DNA of 64,000 nt from positions 133,381,988 to 133,445,987 of the forward strand of contig JASDDO010000001.1 of NCBI GenBank assembly GCA_030015575.1. Direction: 5' to 3'. The DNA is from Agapanthus africanus (lineage: Eukaryota > Streptophyta > Magnoliopsida > Asparagales > Amaryllidaceae). The notes beneath the pieces were generated by a model. The model was not told the DNA's origin. It was given only the letters and a program-made list of their open reading frames with translations, and did no database searches. The position numbers and the translations under genes were made by a program. Position 1 is the first letter of the stretch. Each line of letters begins with the position of its first letter. Below, piece after piece: positions 24,901-36,400 of this stretch.

Positions 24901-25553
24901 TGTATGCGATGTTGTGTACCAGACCGGATGTGGCTTATGCACTGAGTGTGGTAAGCAGGTATCAGTCAAACCCTGGGGAGAAACATTGGATAGCAGTAAA
25001 GAACATTCTCAAGTACCTGAGAAGGACTAAGGAGATGTTCTTGGTGTATGGCGGAAAAGACCTGCAGATTGAGGCCTTTGCTGACTCCAGCTTCCAGAGT
25101 GACAAGGATGATTCCAAGTCCATGTCGGGTTTTGTCTTTACCCTCAATGGAGGGGCGGTGTGTTGGAAGAGCTCCAAACAGGAAACCGTTGCTGACTCGA
25201 CTATGGAAGCGGAATACATCGCTGCATCTGATGCCGCAAAAGAAGCTGTCTGGATGAGGAAGTTCTTGAAAGAACTTCAGGTGGTTCCGTCCATTGTTGA
25301 CCCAATACCTCTGTATTGCGACAACAACGGGGCTATAGCTTTAGCGAAGGAACCCAGGTCCCATCAGAAATCCAGACACATCTTAAGGCGGTATCACCTG
25401 ATCAGGGAGATCGTGGATCGCCAGGAGATCGAGGTCCGGAGAGTTGCATCAGAGGATAACACAGCAGATCCATTCACCAAGGCCTTGCCCCAGACTCAGT
25501 TCGAGCGGCTGATCGAGATGATAGGTCTTCGATACGCCAGTACATGGCCTTAG
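21873..25553 (+). CDS. pol: Gag C-terminus plus Pol polyprotein of element A
   Basis: A 1226-codon ORF; roughly its first 17-18 residues are out of frame with gag, and the authentic frame starts at the second copy of the 28-bp repeat. Numbering from 21873: CCHC knuckle CFYCHKSGHWKQDC 166-179; aspartic protease WVLDTGSGS with Asp 216; GAG-pre-integrase FLWHCRLGHIN near 350; integrase catalytic D412 (HSDVCGP), D475 (RSDRGGE), E511 (VSERRN) with D-x35-E spacing; reverse transcriptase D814 (QTDVKTAF) and YVDD 899-902; RNase H with D1071, then STMEAEYIA and LYCDNNGA; stop at 25551-25553. All catalytic residues I can check are present. Order PR-IN-RT-RH is Ty1/copia. No extra envelope-like ORF follows. 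The copy could supply enzymes but needs the upstream frame problem bypassed. Confidence 0.95.
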   Translation: MESSLVSLDTKCRRSFFRYEVSKKLFSARLAVGSSVADHVLKMIGYIEELADLGTTLENELYTDLILQSLPSTYAQFILNFNMQGKEVELAELLNMLRTAEGTLQKGRETSTLFVGGSSSSRSREKAKGKKKKAPAKPRGGVGKVDTKGKGKATKVAGKLVGKEECFYCHKSGHWKQDCKAWKARTQDLKRVAASASGVYVIENCLSINSTSWVLDTGSGSHICNSLQALRKRRVLKAGDMTLRVANGASMDAEAVGDYHLGLSDGHFLVLRSCYYVPNATCNIISVSLLSKEGYEFAFVSNVVNIHLNQVLIGSGTLNNGIYVLNQPQVFNIQNTHKRKSPEINKTFLWHCRLGHINERRLTKLHTEGYLDPFEYQSYATCQSCLKGKMTKAPFSGHGERASELLGLVHSDVCGPMSTHARSGFSYFITFTDDFSRFGHVFLMKHKSEAFDKFQEYKNEVEKQTGKSIKILRSDRGGEYLSAEFLNYLKEKGILSQLTPPYTPQHNGVSERRNRTLLDMVRSMMSNAELPRSFWGYALETAAYLLNRVPTKTVPTTPYELWSGKKPYLQYLKIWGCPAYVKKQHTDKLEARSVLCKFVGYPKNSRGYLFYYAEEQKVLVSRNAHFLEHQFLEKEISGSAIELEEIPEPQTITESSVEPEGSKEQDISTPLRRSSRQSHPPERYYGFLIDGDREDCIIDCDEPTSFQQAIQSVDSVKWLDAMRTEMESMYTNKVWTLDIAPDGVKPVGCKWIFKRKIGVDGQVETYKARLVAKGFRRRPGLDYDETFSPVAMLKSIRILLAIAAFHDYEIWQTDVKTAFLNGHLEECVYMDQPEGFIQGGSSGKVCKLLKSIYGLKQASRSWNICFDETVKEFGFIKNPDEPCIYCRFVARTVVFLVLYVDDILLIGNDIPMLQSVMGFLSHRFSMKDLGDASYILGIRIYRDRSKRILGLSQSRYIDTILKRFSMEDSKRGNLPDCHGITLSKEMSPKTDLERDHMFIIPYASAVGSIMYAMLCTRPDVAYALSVVSRYQSNPGEKHWIAVKNILKYLRRTKEMFLVYGGKDLQIEAFADSSFQSDKDDSKSMSGFVFTLNGGAVCWKSSKQETVADSTMEAEYIAASDAAKEAVWMRKFLKELQVVPSIVDPIPLYCDNNGAIALAKEPRSHQKSRHILRRYHLIREIVDRQEIEVRRVASEDNTADPFTKALPQTQFERLIEMIGLRYASTWP
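21896..21951 (+). repeat. 28-bp tandem duplication in gag
   Basis: Two perfect copies (21896-21923, 21924-21951) starting AGATACGAAGTGTCGAAGAA. As 28 is not a multiple of 3, the second copy shifts the frame and creates the TAG at 21923-21925. Confidence 0.95.
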
Positions 25554-25567
25554 TGTAAGTGGGAGAT
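25554..25567 (+). promoter_or_regulatory. Polypurine tract of A
   Basis: TGTAAGTGGGAGAT directly before the 3' LTR, the usual plus-strand primer site. Confidence 0.8.
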
Positions 25568-27595
25568 TGTTAGTGTATATGCCCTAGAGGCCATTACTGT
25601 ATCATACTAGTTTGTATATTACTTAATGGAAGCTTGGGATATTCACAGTTGTATATACAATCTTGCTCGAAATGGTAGTATGCTACTTGGTTTGTCTCTG
25701 CTTTAATATGTGCATGTGTTTCTTTTAGCATATTGCTGGTATACATATTTGTAGAGCCCTTAGGATCTTTGCTTGATTACCAGCGTTGTGATGGCGCTCG
25801 CACTCGTGGGAGCTGGGTAATCTATAAGCACATCCTTATACAGGTCCCTGGTCGTTGGACTATCGAGACAGGGCATCGATACTCCGGAGTAGACTAGCGT
25901 ATGCGCTTCTCATCCCAGTGTGGGAGACGGTCTGTCCCACAGCCGTTAGTACGTCGTACTTGGGATAGTATGCGGGTGCTCGTTAGGTTACGAGTACACT
26001 GGACAGGACTCGTCGGGAACTGTTGGTTGGTAATATACCTATCGTCAGTTATCAGTTCCCAGGTGACATGAGTACAGCTTAGTCCGCTGACTTGACACTG
26101 TCACTTCGCCTCGAGTGTATTCCCACTGCACTTTGATTACTACCCTACCACGGCTCAAAGGAGTCGTGCAAACAGATAGTTTTTGGGTGCAGTCCCGAAG
26201 CTCTTGGAGGCAGTGACGGTTAGACAGGATTCGTCTCTCCCGGTATTGGGGGTTGACATCGCGCTGTGTCCAGGAGAGCCATTACACGAGTAGTCCCTGG
26301 CCAGGGCAAGCGAGATATACTGGTAGGTTTCCAGTGTTATCTCAGGGTGTTCTGGGCTACACTCCGACACGACTTGTACCGCTATTAGGGGACTGACGTT
26401 CACCGTCCCCTAGGCCCGCCATGCGATGTATCAGACGAACAGACCGGACTGTACGGAGACTGTCACATACAGGCTCAGTAGGAGTGCAGATGGGGTTCAC
26501 CTCGTCAGTCTTCTTATCGACATCTACCTGGGGACCGTTACGTACAGCTAGTGCCGCTTGCGGTCTGTGGTTAAACCCACTGCCAGCGTAGTGTCGAGTC
26601 TTTAGAGTCCCACACAGAGAGCTATTCGCCTTTAGGCAAAATGAGTAGAGGTCGCATGGTTTTGCGACAGGGTTCGTTCGCATCCGCGCACTTGTGCACG
26701 TTTGCTGTCCGGACAGTTTATGCTAGCGGGCTTTGGTTTAAGCCGGATCCTAGTATATGATTTGAGATTGGTTTTTCTCAGAGTATTCGTGTTCCTCGGA
26801 TCACGAATGCGGGTGCGTATGCACAGTTGCTTGAGATTGAGGGAGAGGACCTTGTTTAGGGTTAATGGCTATTGTCATTTTATTAACCCTATTGATTTTG
26901 TGTGTATTATAGTTAATTGATAATTAGCTTAATAATTGTGCATGGTTGTTGTTGACCATTTGACTTCATTGACTTGTTGACCTAGGTTGACACTTTGACC
27001 ATCATCATTTCTTTTGGAAGATACTCTTTGATCTTTGCAAAATTGAAATGATAATGGTCATGTCATGATTTACCATGACAATTTTCAAGCTAATTATTCA
27101 ATTAAAATTATTCACACATATTAGTGAGAATGGCTCACTAATAATTCATTCTCTCATATCATTTCTCTCTCTTGTTCATCCTCTCCCTCAAGCTCTCTCC
27201 CTCTCATGTGTTGAGAAACAAAAAGCTTGAGAAAAACCCTCACTTGATCTTCTCTACTCTCTTCTAGGGTTCAAGTCTTAGCATTTCTTGCACTCTAGTT
27301 ACTCCTAGCTTGGAGTTGAAGCTAAAGGTCGTGGCTTTCGGGTGGATCCTTCTTTGACGGGAGAAGACAAGCAAGGTGAACTCTTTCTACCATTCCAAGG
27401 AGCAAGGAGAGAAGGACTTTGAGCTCAAGGTATAACCTTTCCATCACTTAGCTACTTTGTAGTTAGCTTTAGCAAGTTTATGTTTAGCAAAGATCCTTAA
27501 AGCTTGGTCCATGTTGCCTATAGTTGATAAAAATCCAATTTTTATTATGTTTTCCGCCTCCCCGTAAGCACCGGGGTGGGCAACGTGGACTTACA
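25568..27595 (+). repeat. 3' LTR of element A
   Basis: 2028 bp, nearly identical to the 5' LTR. Stem-loop at 26015-26060; palindrome at 26295-26306. Confidence 0.95.
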
Positions 27596-27600
27596 ACATC
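27596..27600. repeat. Target site duplication of A, right
   Basis: ACATC, identical to 17461-17465. Confidence 0.95.
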
Positions 27601-27619
27601 GTCACTAAAATTCTAGCTT

Positions 27620-27632
27620 GGCTCTGATACCA
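27620..27632 (-). promoter_or_regulatory. Primer binding site of E1 (tRNA-iMet)
   Basis: TGGTATCAGAGCC on the minus strand, directly after the end of the E1 5' LTR. Confidence 0.9.
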
Positions 27633-29678
27633 TGTTTGGATTCCTTAGCACCTTTACTAGAGTTTGCTAGCAACCCACATGCCACAAAAATTTTTTTAGG
27701 GTGCTAAGTAATCTATAACCTTGGATCAAACTAAAATTTTAGGGTAACAAAGAAGTTACACATATAAAATCAAGTGTCTAACACTAAGTGAAAGTAAATA
27801 CAACCTTTGTAGACCTCCTTATTAGACTCCTTGAATCGACTTGAGTTTGCACCGGCTTGCTTGAGGTCTTCCTTGTCCACGATGATCCACCCGGGACTCC
27901 TTTTCACAAGCTTCAATCTTCACTTAATCTAGGAAGAAGATTAAGCTAACACTCTAATCTAGTAGGCTATACTAAAGTAGAATGGTGATATGAGTTGTAT
28001 GCCCACTTAAAAACCTTTTCTTTTTGAGTTCCTTACTCACTATAAAAAAATAAAAGAGCAAGAGAGAGAGGAAGAAGAAGATGGCAATGGCTAGAGCTCA
28101 AAGAGATAATGTGATGATGGAAAAAATGAGAATGAAATAATATATATATATATTAAAACCTTCTCACTTTTAACCAAGAGTTAAAAAATATCTAGATATT
28201 TATTTTAGAGCACTAAGAGCCATATAATGATAAGTCATGGTTAATGCAAGGTTAAGTAAAGGAATAAATATCAACCATGAATTATTTCTATTTCTTTTTA
28301 ACTCAAAAATAAATATGAAGATATTTCGTAACATGTGAATCTTGCATTGCCACCATCCATGTATCATTTATCATGATACAAGTGTAAGCATGTATGTGTG
28401 CATACACAACACTATGTGTACATACACTAAATAATGCATACACCAAATAGAAAAGGGTTTAAGTGAAAACAATGGTCACAATATCAAATCAAGAATTGAT
28501 TTAATAAACCGGTCATATCACATACGACCCGACCAGCAGAAAACGCCAGATTACAATGCGGTATCATATACACGCATTTAATCAAGCACACGTGCATATC
28601 CCCATATGCACCCCCACATCGTTTTGCCTGAGCTAGGTAACCCCATTGTGGGACTCTAAGACTCGTCAATACGCTAACAATAGGCAATGATCATATCACA
28701 TACCCACAAACCGTAAGCGACACCAGCAGTGCGTAACGGCTCCTAGGTATTGAGAGATCAGAAGAAAAACAAGCGAACCTGTAAAAACTCCCGTCGAGCC
28801 AACCGGTAACACTTACGTACAGTCCGGTCTCTTCGTCAGATATGCTGCATATCAAGTCTAGGGATGGCAACGTCGACCACAATAACTCAATAAGTCTTGC
28901 CAATGAATGGTCTATAACAGATCGAGAAACTACTGATAACACTTATCAGTAAATCTCAACATCCCTGGCCAGGGACTTACTGATATAGCCAATCGCGCAC
29001 AGCGCAACATCAACCCCAATACCGGGAGAGACGAAACCCCTCCTATCGCTCATTGCCTCCACATGTCTCGGGACTGTACCCAAAAGCCACCTGTTTGCAT
29101 GACTCAGTAGATCCATGGTATGGTGGAAATCAAAGCATAGTGGGAGAACACATGAGACTCTATGACGATCTCGGGTCTACAGACTAACCTGTACCAGTGT
29201 CACCTGAGAACTGCTATCCGACGATAAATATTATACCATATATGAGTTCTCTGTGAGTCCGTCCAGTGTACTCAGTCTCCACTGAGCACCCGTATACGAT
29301 CTCGATGTCAAACATCAATGGATATGGGAACATCCATCGCCCATCACATGGGCCCAGCATCATATACGCTAGTCTACTCTGGAATATCGATGCCCCATCT
29401 CGATACACCCATAGCTAGAGACATTTCGGGATATGCTTATAAACTACAGATGTCCCACTAGTATGATCTACATCATAATCACAGTAGTCAAGCAAAATAT
29501 CCTCAAGGCTATATCAACATATGCAAATGAATAAAAGCATGATCAAGTGAACATGTCAGATAAAGAGCAACCAGATAGTATACTATCATGTCGAGCAAGA
29601 ATGTCCTCTGTATATATATACATGTATAAATACATCCACTATCATATAATGGCCTCTAGGACATACATATATCCAACA
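27633..29678 (-). repeat. 5' LTR of E1
   Basis: 2046 bp, starting TGTTGGATATATG at 29678 and ending in AATCCAAACA at 27633 on the minus strand. It holds the stem-loop at 29206-29251 (GAGAACT/AGTTCTC), the palindrome at 28963-28974, and a short TA-rich run near 28139-28155. Confidence 0.85.
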
Positions 29679-30363
29679 ATTCTAAATTGTGGATAATTAG
29701 TTAAGATATTTTCTTTTGTTGACTAAAGTCCGCCCTTTAGATATTTTCTTGATAATTCTTAACCTAACCTTTTAACCCTAGCCTATGGTTTATTCTCTAC
29801 AAGGGTTAAGCATGCCATGATTAACCCATGGTTGCATTTCTAACCTCACACAATATAATTTATTTCATCACTTGCTCTTTTTCTTCTTCTTCTTCACAAA
29901 AAGGAGCTTGCTTGATTTTTCATTTGTGATGAATGAATTTGAGAAATAGAAAACTAAAGAGAGCAAAAATCCTACTTTATCATCCTCATCTATTCTAGCC
30001 ACTTAGATTAGGGTGTTCACTTCACTAATACCTCATTAGTAAAGAGAGAGCTTGGGTTTATGATTCCTCATGGTAGATCATCTTGGATTGTGAAGTCTTC
30101 AAGTAAGGATGTCGCATTCACCTCATGGAGCCTCTCGACCTTGATGATCGCAGCGAAGGGACCTCAACTCGGAGCTTATGAAGCGAAGGAATGGACTAAA
30201 AAGGTTGTAATCCCTAACTCTTAGATGTTAAGTTGTTAACATGAGGTTTAGTTTGATTCTTTAGCTTAAGATTCATGGTTAGGGTTATCTATAATGGCAG
30301 AAATTTAAACTTGGCATGGATGATGCCTCCCGAAACCTTACTGCCGTTGTAGGTATCCCAACA
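29679..30363 (+). mobile_element. End of an older LTR (H)
   Basis: Resembles the last third of the related LTRs in + orientation: the block CAGCGAAGGGACC, AAGGTTGTAATCCCT, and the closing GGCATGGATGATGCCTCCCG (compare the F LTR end), finishing at CCCAACA. No PBS follows, so it may be a 3' or solo LTR. E1 abuts its left side. Confidence 0.55.
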
Positions 30364-30789
30364 GGACACACATTAGATCGTGCCCACTCTCATAACTTAT
30401 ATTCCATTGTATCTAGATAAACTCCATCGAATCAAATAAGAACTAGAAATTGTATATTGGTAGACCAAGTCAGACTTGGGTATTGTGCGAGACTTAGAGC
30501 GATGGGTTATGTTCGGTTCTTGAGTTTTGATGTCTTACTTATTTATTGTTCTTTCTGGGTTGATCTTCGCCATTGGGTATCGTATATATGTTATTACGTG
30601 GTTGTGATTCCGCCAGTTGGCGAAGAGCTAGCTCCCACTTGGGGATACCTATATATTGTTGTGTATATTGTTTTGGATCAAAATATACAACGGAGGTGCG
30701 GCCCAAATTTTTAAAAAAAGACGAAACATTTTTTCAACTAGTATAACCCACTTGCATTTTCATGTTTCATTATCTATTCATTTAAAGAA
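30364..30789. other. Unassigned spacer
   Basis: About 430 bp with an 85-codon ORF (30457-30714) that has no recognisable motif. The text CAGTTGGCGAAGAGCTAGCT and TTGGATCAAAATATACAACG is vaguely retroelement-like but I cannot assign it. Confidence 0.35.
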
Positions 30790-31270
30790 AAACTTGATAT
30801 ATAGATAGAGGACTTTCTTGCTCGACATGATAGTATACTATCTGGTTTCACTTTGTCTTAACATGTTGACTTGTATTGGGTTACTTCTTGCTCTCACATG
30901 TTGATAAAGCCCTTGGGATATGTACTTGACTACTAGGACTATGATGCAGATCATACTAGTGGAGCCAGAGTAGTCCACGAGTACATCCTATAATCGTTCC
31001 TAGTCGAGGGTGTATAGAGACAAAGCATCGATACTCCAGAGTAGACTAGCTTATACGCATCTTTACCCATATGATGGGCGATGGATGATCCCACATCCAT
31101 TGGTGTTTGAAATCAAAGATGGTGTACGGGTGCTCAGTGGAGACTGGGTACACTAAACGGACTCGCCGAGAACTCCTAGATGGTATTATACCTATCGTCA
31201 GATAGCAGTTCTCTGGTGACACTGGTACAGGTTAGTCTGTAGACCCGAGCTCATCATAGAGTCTTGTGTG
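30790..31270 (+). mobile_element. Older copia LTR fragment G, left part
   Basis: Matches the B and C LTRs from about 80-90 bp inside their start (ACTTTCTTGCTCGACATGAT), with visibly more divergence (around 7% or more). Stem-loop at 31168-31213. Element D is inserted after GTGTG (31266-31270). The match resumes at 41253. Confidence 0.75.
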
Positions 31271-33403
31271 TGTAAGTCTGCGGCGGCGCCCCGGCCGTCG
31301 ATCCGACGCCGGAAACGCGGAAACAAAAACTTTGCAAACTAGCAAACCGGCACCACCGCGCACTTTTCACCCGGATCGGGCCATTAACCTAGCTACTAAC
31401 AAAAAAAGAAAAAGAGTAGAGAAGTTATACCAAGCGATCTGTGTCCTTCGGTCTTCGTCTCCACTCCGATCTCCCGCGGATACTTCGTCCGTCACCTCCT
31501 CGTCGAAACGGGCACCACATCGCCAAAGTCTTTTACGGGCTCCCACCTCTGGACCGAGGCAACTCGGGCGCGAAGTTGGCTCGCCGATGCGTCCAAGGAG
31601 TGCTATAGATGTAGTGTAGAAACTTGTCTCTTTGGGGCTTGTGAAGTTGCCATGGATGTGGAATAGAGAATGAACCAAGGAAAGAGCTTTGGAATTTTGG
31701 CAAGCAAAAGAAAATCAATTTGAGATGAATCAAATTTCCACATATAAAAGGAACTCTCTCTCCCAATTTTCAAGTGGCCGGCCATGCTATATGGTGGAGG
31801 GAATTATCCATAGAAAAGCAAGGGGGAAAAGCTATGATAATGATAAAATAAAAGTCACACCAACCTTTAATCTCAATCCACTCACAAACCAAATCAATCC
31901 CTTTCTCATAAGTGCAAGGGATAAGACTCAAAGAGAATCTCATCATGATGAAGCCATAATCACAATAAACCCCTTCCACAAAATGTTATTTGCAAAACTG
32001 CAAATAACACCCTCCAACGAAAAGTCCGGCCGCGAAAGAACAAAGGAAAACCGGCCGGAACGGAATGCAAACTGGCAACTTCAGAAAACTGATCCCGTAA
32101 TAAATTACAGGAAAACCCCGCTACTGCATATACATGCCCGCATTTGTATTCCCACTGAACACAAATGCAAAGAGACAAAACTACACTTTCTAATAGACAA
32201 AACTACACTTTCTAATACTAGGATCCGGCTTAAGCCAAAGCCGGCTAGTAAAATCCGTCCGATCACGATCCGTGCAATACCGCACGTATCTGATTGAACC
32301 CTGCCATATCTCCATACGGCCTCTACAACGTTTCGCCCGAAACCTGAGTAACTGAGTGTGGTGGACTCTAAAGACTCATCAATACTATGGCTGTGGATTT
32401 AACCACTAGCACGTCAGAGGTATTAGCCATACGTGACGGGCCACCAGCTATTGACCAAAAGGGACGTCGATGAGCGAACTCATCCTGACACCCTACTGAG
32501 CCTGTCAGTGACAATATCCGTACAGTCCGGTCCGTTCGTCTATGAGTATCGCATGACGGGCCTAGGGGGTTGGTAAAAGTCAGACCCCCAAAAACGGTAC
32601 AAGTCGTGTCAGAGTGTAGCCCAGAACACGCTGAGATACTACTGGAATACCTACCAGTAAATCTCCTGCCTTGGCCAAGGTATTTTCATGTTTTGGCTCT
32701 CCTAGACACAGCGCGACCTCACCCCCAATACCGGGAGAGACGAACCCCTGCAGATCCGCTCACTGCCTCCATATGGCTCGGGACTGTACCCAACTAAAAC
32801 CTGTTTGCACGTCTCCTTTGAGCGTGGTAGGGTAGTAATCAAAGCACAGTGGGAACTCACACGAGACAATTGACGATCTCAGGTCGATGAACTAACCTGT
32901 ATACATGTCACCAGGGAACTGCTATCTGACGTCTGGTATAATCCCAACTAGCAGGTTCCCGGCGAGTCCTGTCCGGTGTACTCATAACCCAATGAGCACC
33001 TGTATACATCTTAGGTGAACCAACTGACACCAGTGGCTTGTGAGACCGGCCACCGCCCTTCGTCGGGGTCTCGACTGTATACACTAGTCTACTCCGGAGT
33101 ATCGATGCCCTGTCTCGAAACTCCCACGACTAGGGACCTTTTGAGGATGTGCTTATAGACTCCAGCTCTCACTTATATGATCGCCCTCATACTGCTGGTA
33201 GTCAAGCAAGAATCCTAGGGGCTCTATCAACGTGTAATAGCGACTCATAAGGTCACCTAAAGCAGTACACGATGATAAAGATAAACCAGATACCATACTA
33301 TCATCTCGAGTAAGACTGTCCTACTGGGATAGGTCCTCCCCTCAATCATTGTAATCACGTGCCTGTGATCCAATAATTGACTCTGAGGGCACTATCTCCA
33401 ACA
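31271..33403 (-). repeat. 3' LTR of element D
   Basis: 2133 bp. Contains the stem-loop at 32914-32960 (GGGAAC/GTTCCC), palindrome CCTTGGCCAAGG at 32669-32680 (both half-sites changed together versus CCCTGGCCAGGG), and a private 22-bp tandem duplication at 32173-32216. Confidence 0.9.
32173..32216. repeat. 22-bp tandem duplication
   Basis: AGACAAAACTACACTTTCTA plus AT, twice in a row. The 5' LTR of D has it once, so it arose after insertion. Confidence 0.9.
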
Positions 33404-36400
33404 ATCTCCCACTTGCACTCAAGGCTAATTATTGCGATGTCGCATACTCACAGCCCGTGTGATACCGAACACCCAACTCCTCTACTAGTCAGTCTCACAA
33501 AGCTCGTTTGCGAAACTATTGTGTTCGAGGAATAGCCTCAGTGAGTGGATCTGCTCTGATGTTTCTTTCTATGTCTCTCTTTATCTCAAGTTCGCGGAGA
33601 AAGCCATCTCCCAAAATAAGCAATACCTGTCTTAGAATGTCTGGATGTCTGATGGGACCTAGCTCATAAATGAACTCCAAATCCAAACTTCTTAGACTGT
33701 ATCATCAACTGAAATTAATCAGTATCCTGCGCCATAACTTCCCTCGGTATCCGTCTGGACTACCTGTCCAAACTACTGCCCCTCGTCAGAGGGAAAACTA
33801 TAACTCTGACAGCCACTCTGTCATCCAGGTCACCTTGGAATCCTGGAATGATAACTGTCTCCTAAAAGAGGCTGCTGTTATCATATCCCTAGAACATTCA
33901 CTTATGTTCTAAAACTGCTTCTGATTGTTTCTCCAGGATTGGATGAATATCAACTTATTGCATCCACTGCAAGAACAACATCGGGTGTGGTACTTGACAT
34001 CTCATGATTGATTCAATTGCCTAAGCAAGTGATCTGCCAATCATGCACATCCCTCTCCCCTTTAGTCTGTAAGACACCTTTAGAGAGGGTGACTCCATCA
34101 CCTACAGGTATACCACCATGCCAGGAGTCGTCCATTCTAAATACTCTTAGAATGCTGTCTAAGTACCCTGATTGGGAAACCACCCAAATCTAGATCTAAA
34201 ACCATAGATCTAGTAACCAGAATGTACGATATAAGATCCAATTCCTGTGTGGAGAAACCACTGTGTGACGACCAAAGTATAACCGATCGTAGTATAGGAA
34301 TATCACTTCCTACTCTGTGTATGTCATCAAATACCAGGACATCACACCCTACTACCTTCTTAACACATCCATCCCCTATTCTGATGAAGTCAAACCTATG
34401 ACTGTCACATCAGAAATAGATGATCTATCTCCGCTATATCTGCTTTAGTCTATAAATAAACATAAGCCACTTGTCCACCAATGCTTCCGCTGCTCCCACT
34501 GACCACGACAACCCTCTGGCAGAGTCATATAGACGTACACTTCTAAAGCTAGTTCAGAACGACGCTATACTCATCCTCCTGCCGGGTCTCACAGTCTGGA
34601 ACAACAGCAATGGTAAGTCTGGGTAAACAAGAACCTCCCTACCACCGTCCTTGAGCATACCGAAGTACCTCTCGAGCGCCTGAGGTTACCCACCATATCT
34701 GCGGAATGGCCAATGGAATGTCAAACCAGATTGAATTTTTAGGTTCTTATCAAATCTTCAGTAATCGTTTGCGGTTCTGGAATCACTTCCAGTTCTACCA
34801 TACTCCCACTACTGTTTTCTGAAAAAACCCTTTTTTTTGTTAAAACTGTGGCGAGCTAAGAACAATATCACTATTGATCTTCCAGATGGTAGAAAGCCAA
34901 CCCTCGTCATAGCCCGGGTCAACCCACAAACAGCCATTACAGAAACGTGCCTTGAGTTATCCGGAGTCTGGTTTTAAGCATAAGCCGGACAACTCTCCGT
35001 ATCTTAACAAAGTAAAGATATGAACTGTTCTATATCCAATATAGAAACAGAGGCACTGATTTAATTGAACCAGATTCAAATCATGCAGCTGTCTCCAGTG
35101 CATGTCAAGTAAATGGAAGAGAGGCCGATCAGCGTTAATCAACTTAGGAGTGCTTCCAATTATGAGTAACCTGAAAGAGAAGCTAGTTCTCTTTAATCAT
35201 TACTATCAACTGAATACCATACACAAGTATCTATATCTTCGATCACCTTGAAGAATCCCGATACTTGCAATACCTGGTTCTCTACTTTATTCATATACAT
35301 ATAACTTCTCAAAACTTAAACCCTGTGTTTCTACGAAACACCTGTCTAAGAACTAGAGAAGTCACAAGTAAACAGAATATAGTACGAGTACCTACCCCTC
35401 TGTCCTAATGGACACTGGACAACATACAATACTCTGTATAAGTCCCTTGAGTCAAATAACTCATTCACTGTGTGTTGTAGGTTGAAAACCGTACTATGGT
35501 TATGAAGAATTACACCGATGTTCAATGCTCCTTACCTAACCATCCACTGATATAGGTAAATGTCATAGACATAATTTCAAAAAGGTATATCTCACTCTAT
35601 GAAAATAGACGTACAGATATATCAATTTGAAATTAGTGCATAACAATGGATATTCAAAACCAAATATTTGCCGACCGGCAAACAGCCCAGGTGACTTCCT
35701 CAAATATCACCAATTACAACGAATTCCGATATAATGAGGACGATCACCTAATTCCTAATAACTTACTCCCACTCATCATCTGTAAAACCATAAAGATGTG
35801 AGAATCAAACCTGGTAAATACATACCCTGGAGCAAGTGTCTAATTGGGAAATCAGTTTTCTTTTAACAGTACACAGTGAAACTGAAACATTGAAATGTTT
35901 CGATGGGGTATCCTGGTATTCCTAGTAATGCCTCTTCCATTATCCAGATTCACAACTGTAACCGTATAATTCTTTACCACCTCTTCAAATCCCTTTTTAT
36001 GTCTTTAGTCATTACCTTCTGCACACCCCTTTAGGCCAAATGGTTTTTTCCTTCCCTACCGTTCGACACCAGCCTATGGTTTGGAAGAAGACTATCCAAT
36101 AAGCATAATGGGTGTACTGTCCTAATCCTAGGAGCACTCGCAATGCGAGAGAAGGTGAAGATAAAAGACAACCGAATGAACCTTATTCCTATTTCTCCTG
36201 AACCAGGATCCATCCCCGAACTGGAACAAGTTCCTTTCGAGTTCGTATATAACCATACGATGGATTATCCAATAAACTTGGGATCTTCGTAGTGATATGG
36301 AGTGTCCTGGAGAAATACAAAGGTGATTTAGGATTGGCGAAGAAATACTTGGTTTGGTCGTGAATAGCAGTCGCAATTTACTTTGCCCTCTTACTAATCC

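Larger units (their letters stand above)
17466..27595 (+). mobile_element. Copia element A, complete and young
   Basis: Full-length Ty1/copia retrotransposon, 10,130 bp, with two 2.03-kb LTRs, PBS, 2.1-kb leader, gag-pol, polypurine tract and a perfect 5-bp target duplication ACATC (17461-17465 and 27596-27600). I count six substitutions and one 1-bp indel between the LTRs (about 0.3%), making it the youngest dateable insertion here. It interrupts the leader of E1 in the opposite orientation. The LTR start ATGCCCTAGAGGCC and PPT context point to the Angela/BARE lineage. The only visible coding lesion is a 28-bp tandem duplication in gag. Confidence 0.95.
10386..29678 (-). mobile_element. Copia element E1 (gag-bearing), interrupted by A
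   Basis: Minus-strand Ty1/copia element. Reading 5'->3' on the minus strand: LTR 29678-27633, PBS 27632-27620, leader 27619-27601 continuing at 17460-15058, gag-pol relic 15057-11138, polypurine tract, then a truncated 3' LTR 11123-10386. Element A (17466-27595) sits in the leader about 25 nt downstream of the PBS, flanked by ACATC on both sides. The 3' LTR lacks its terminal 1.3 kb, so the target duplication cannot be checked; ATTCT (29679-29683) flanks the intact end. The overlapping parts of the two LTRs differ by roughly 1.5-2% by eye. Confidence 0.85.

Noticed and set aside
27620-27632. Possible tRNA gene fragment (also 19496, 39122, 42802, 51980)
   Set aside because: These are 13-nt primer binding sites next to LTR ends; no cloverleaf around them.
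30457-30714. 85-codon ORF as a host gene
   Set aside because: No motif, no splice or promoter evidence, between LTR fragments.
31689-32297. 202-codon ORF in the D 3' LTR
   Set aside because: The 5' LTR has only a 140-codon counterpart, broken by indels; no recognisable domain, LTR non-coding DNA.
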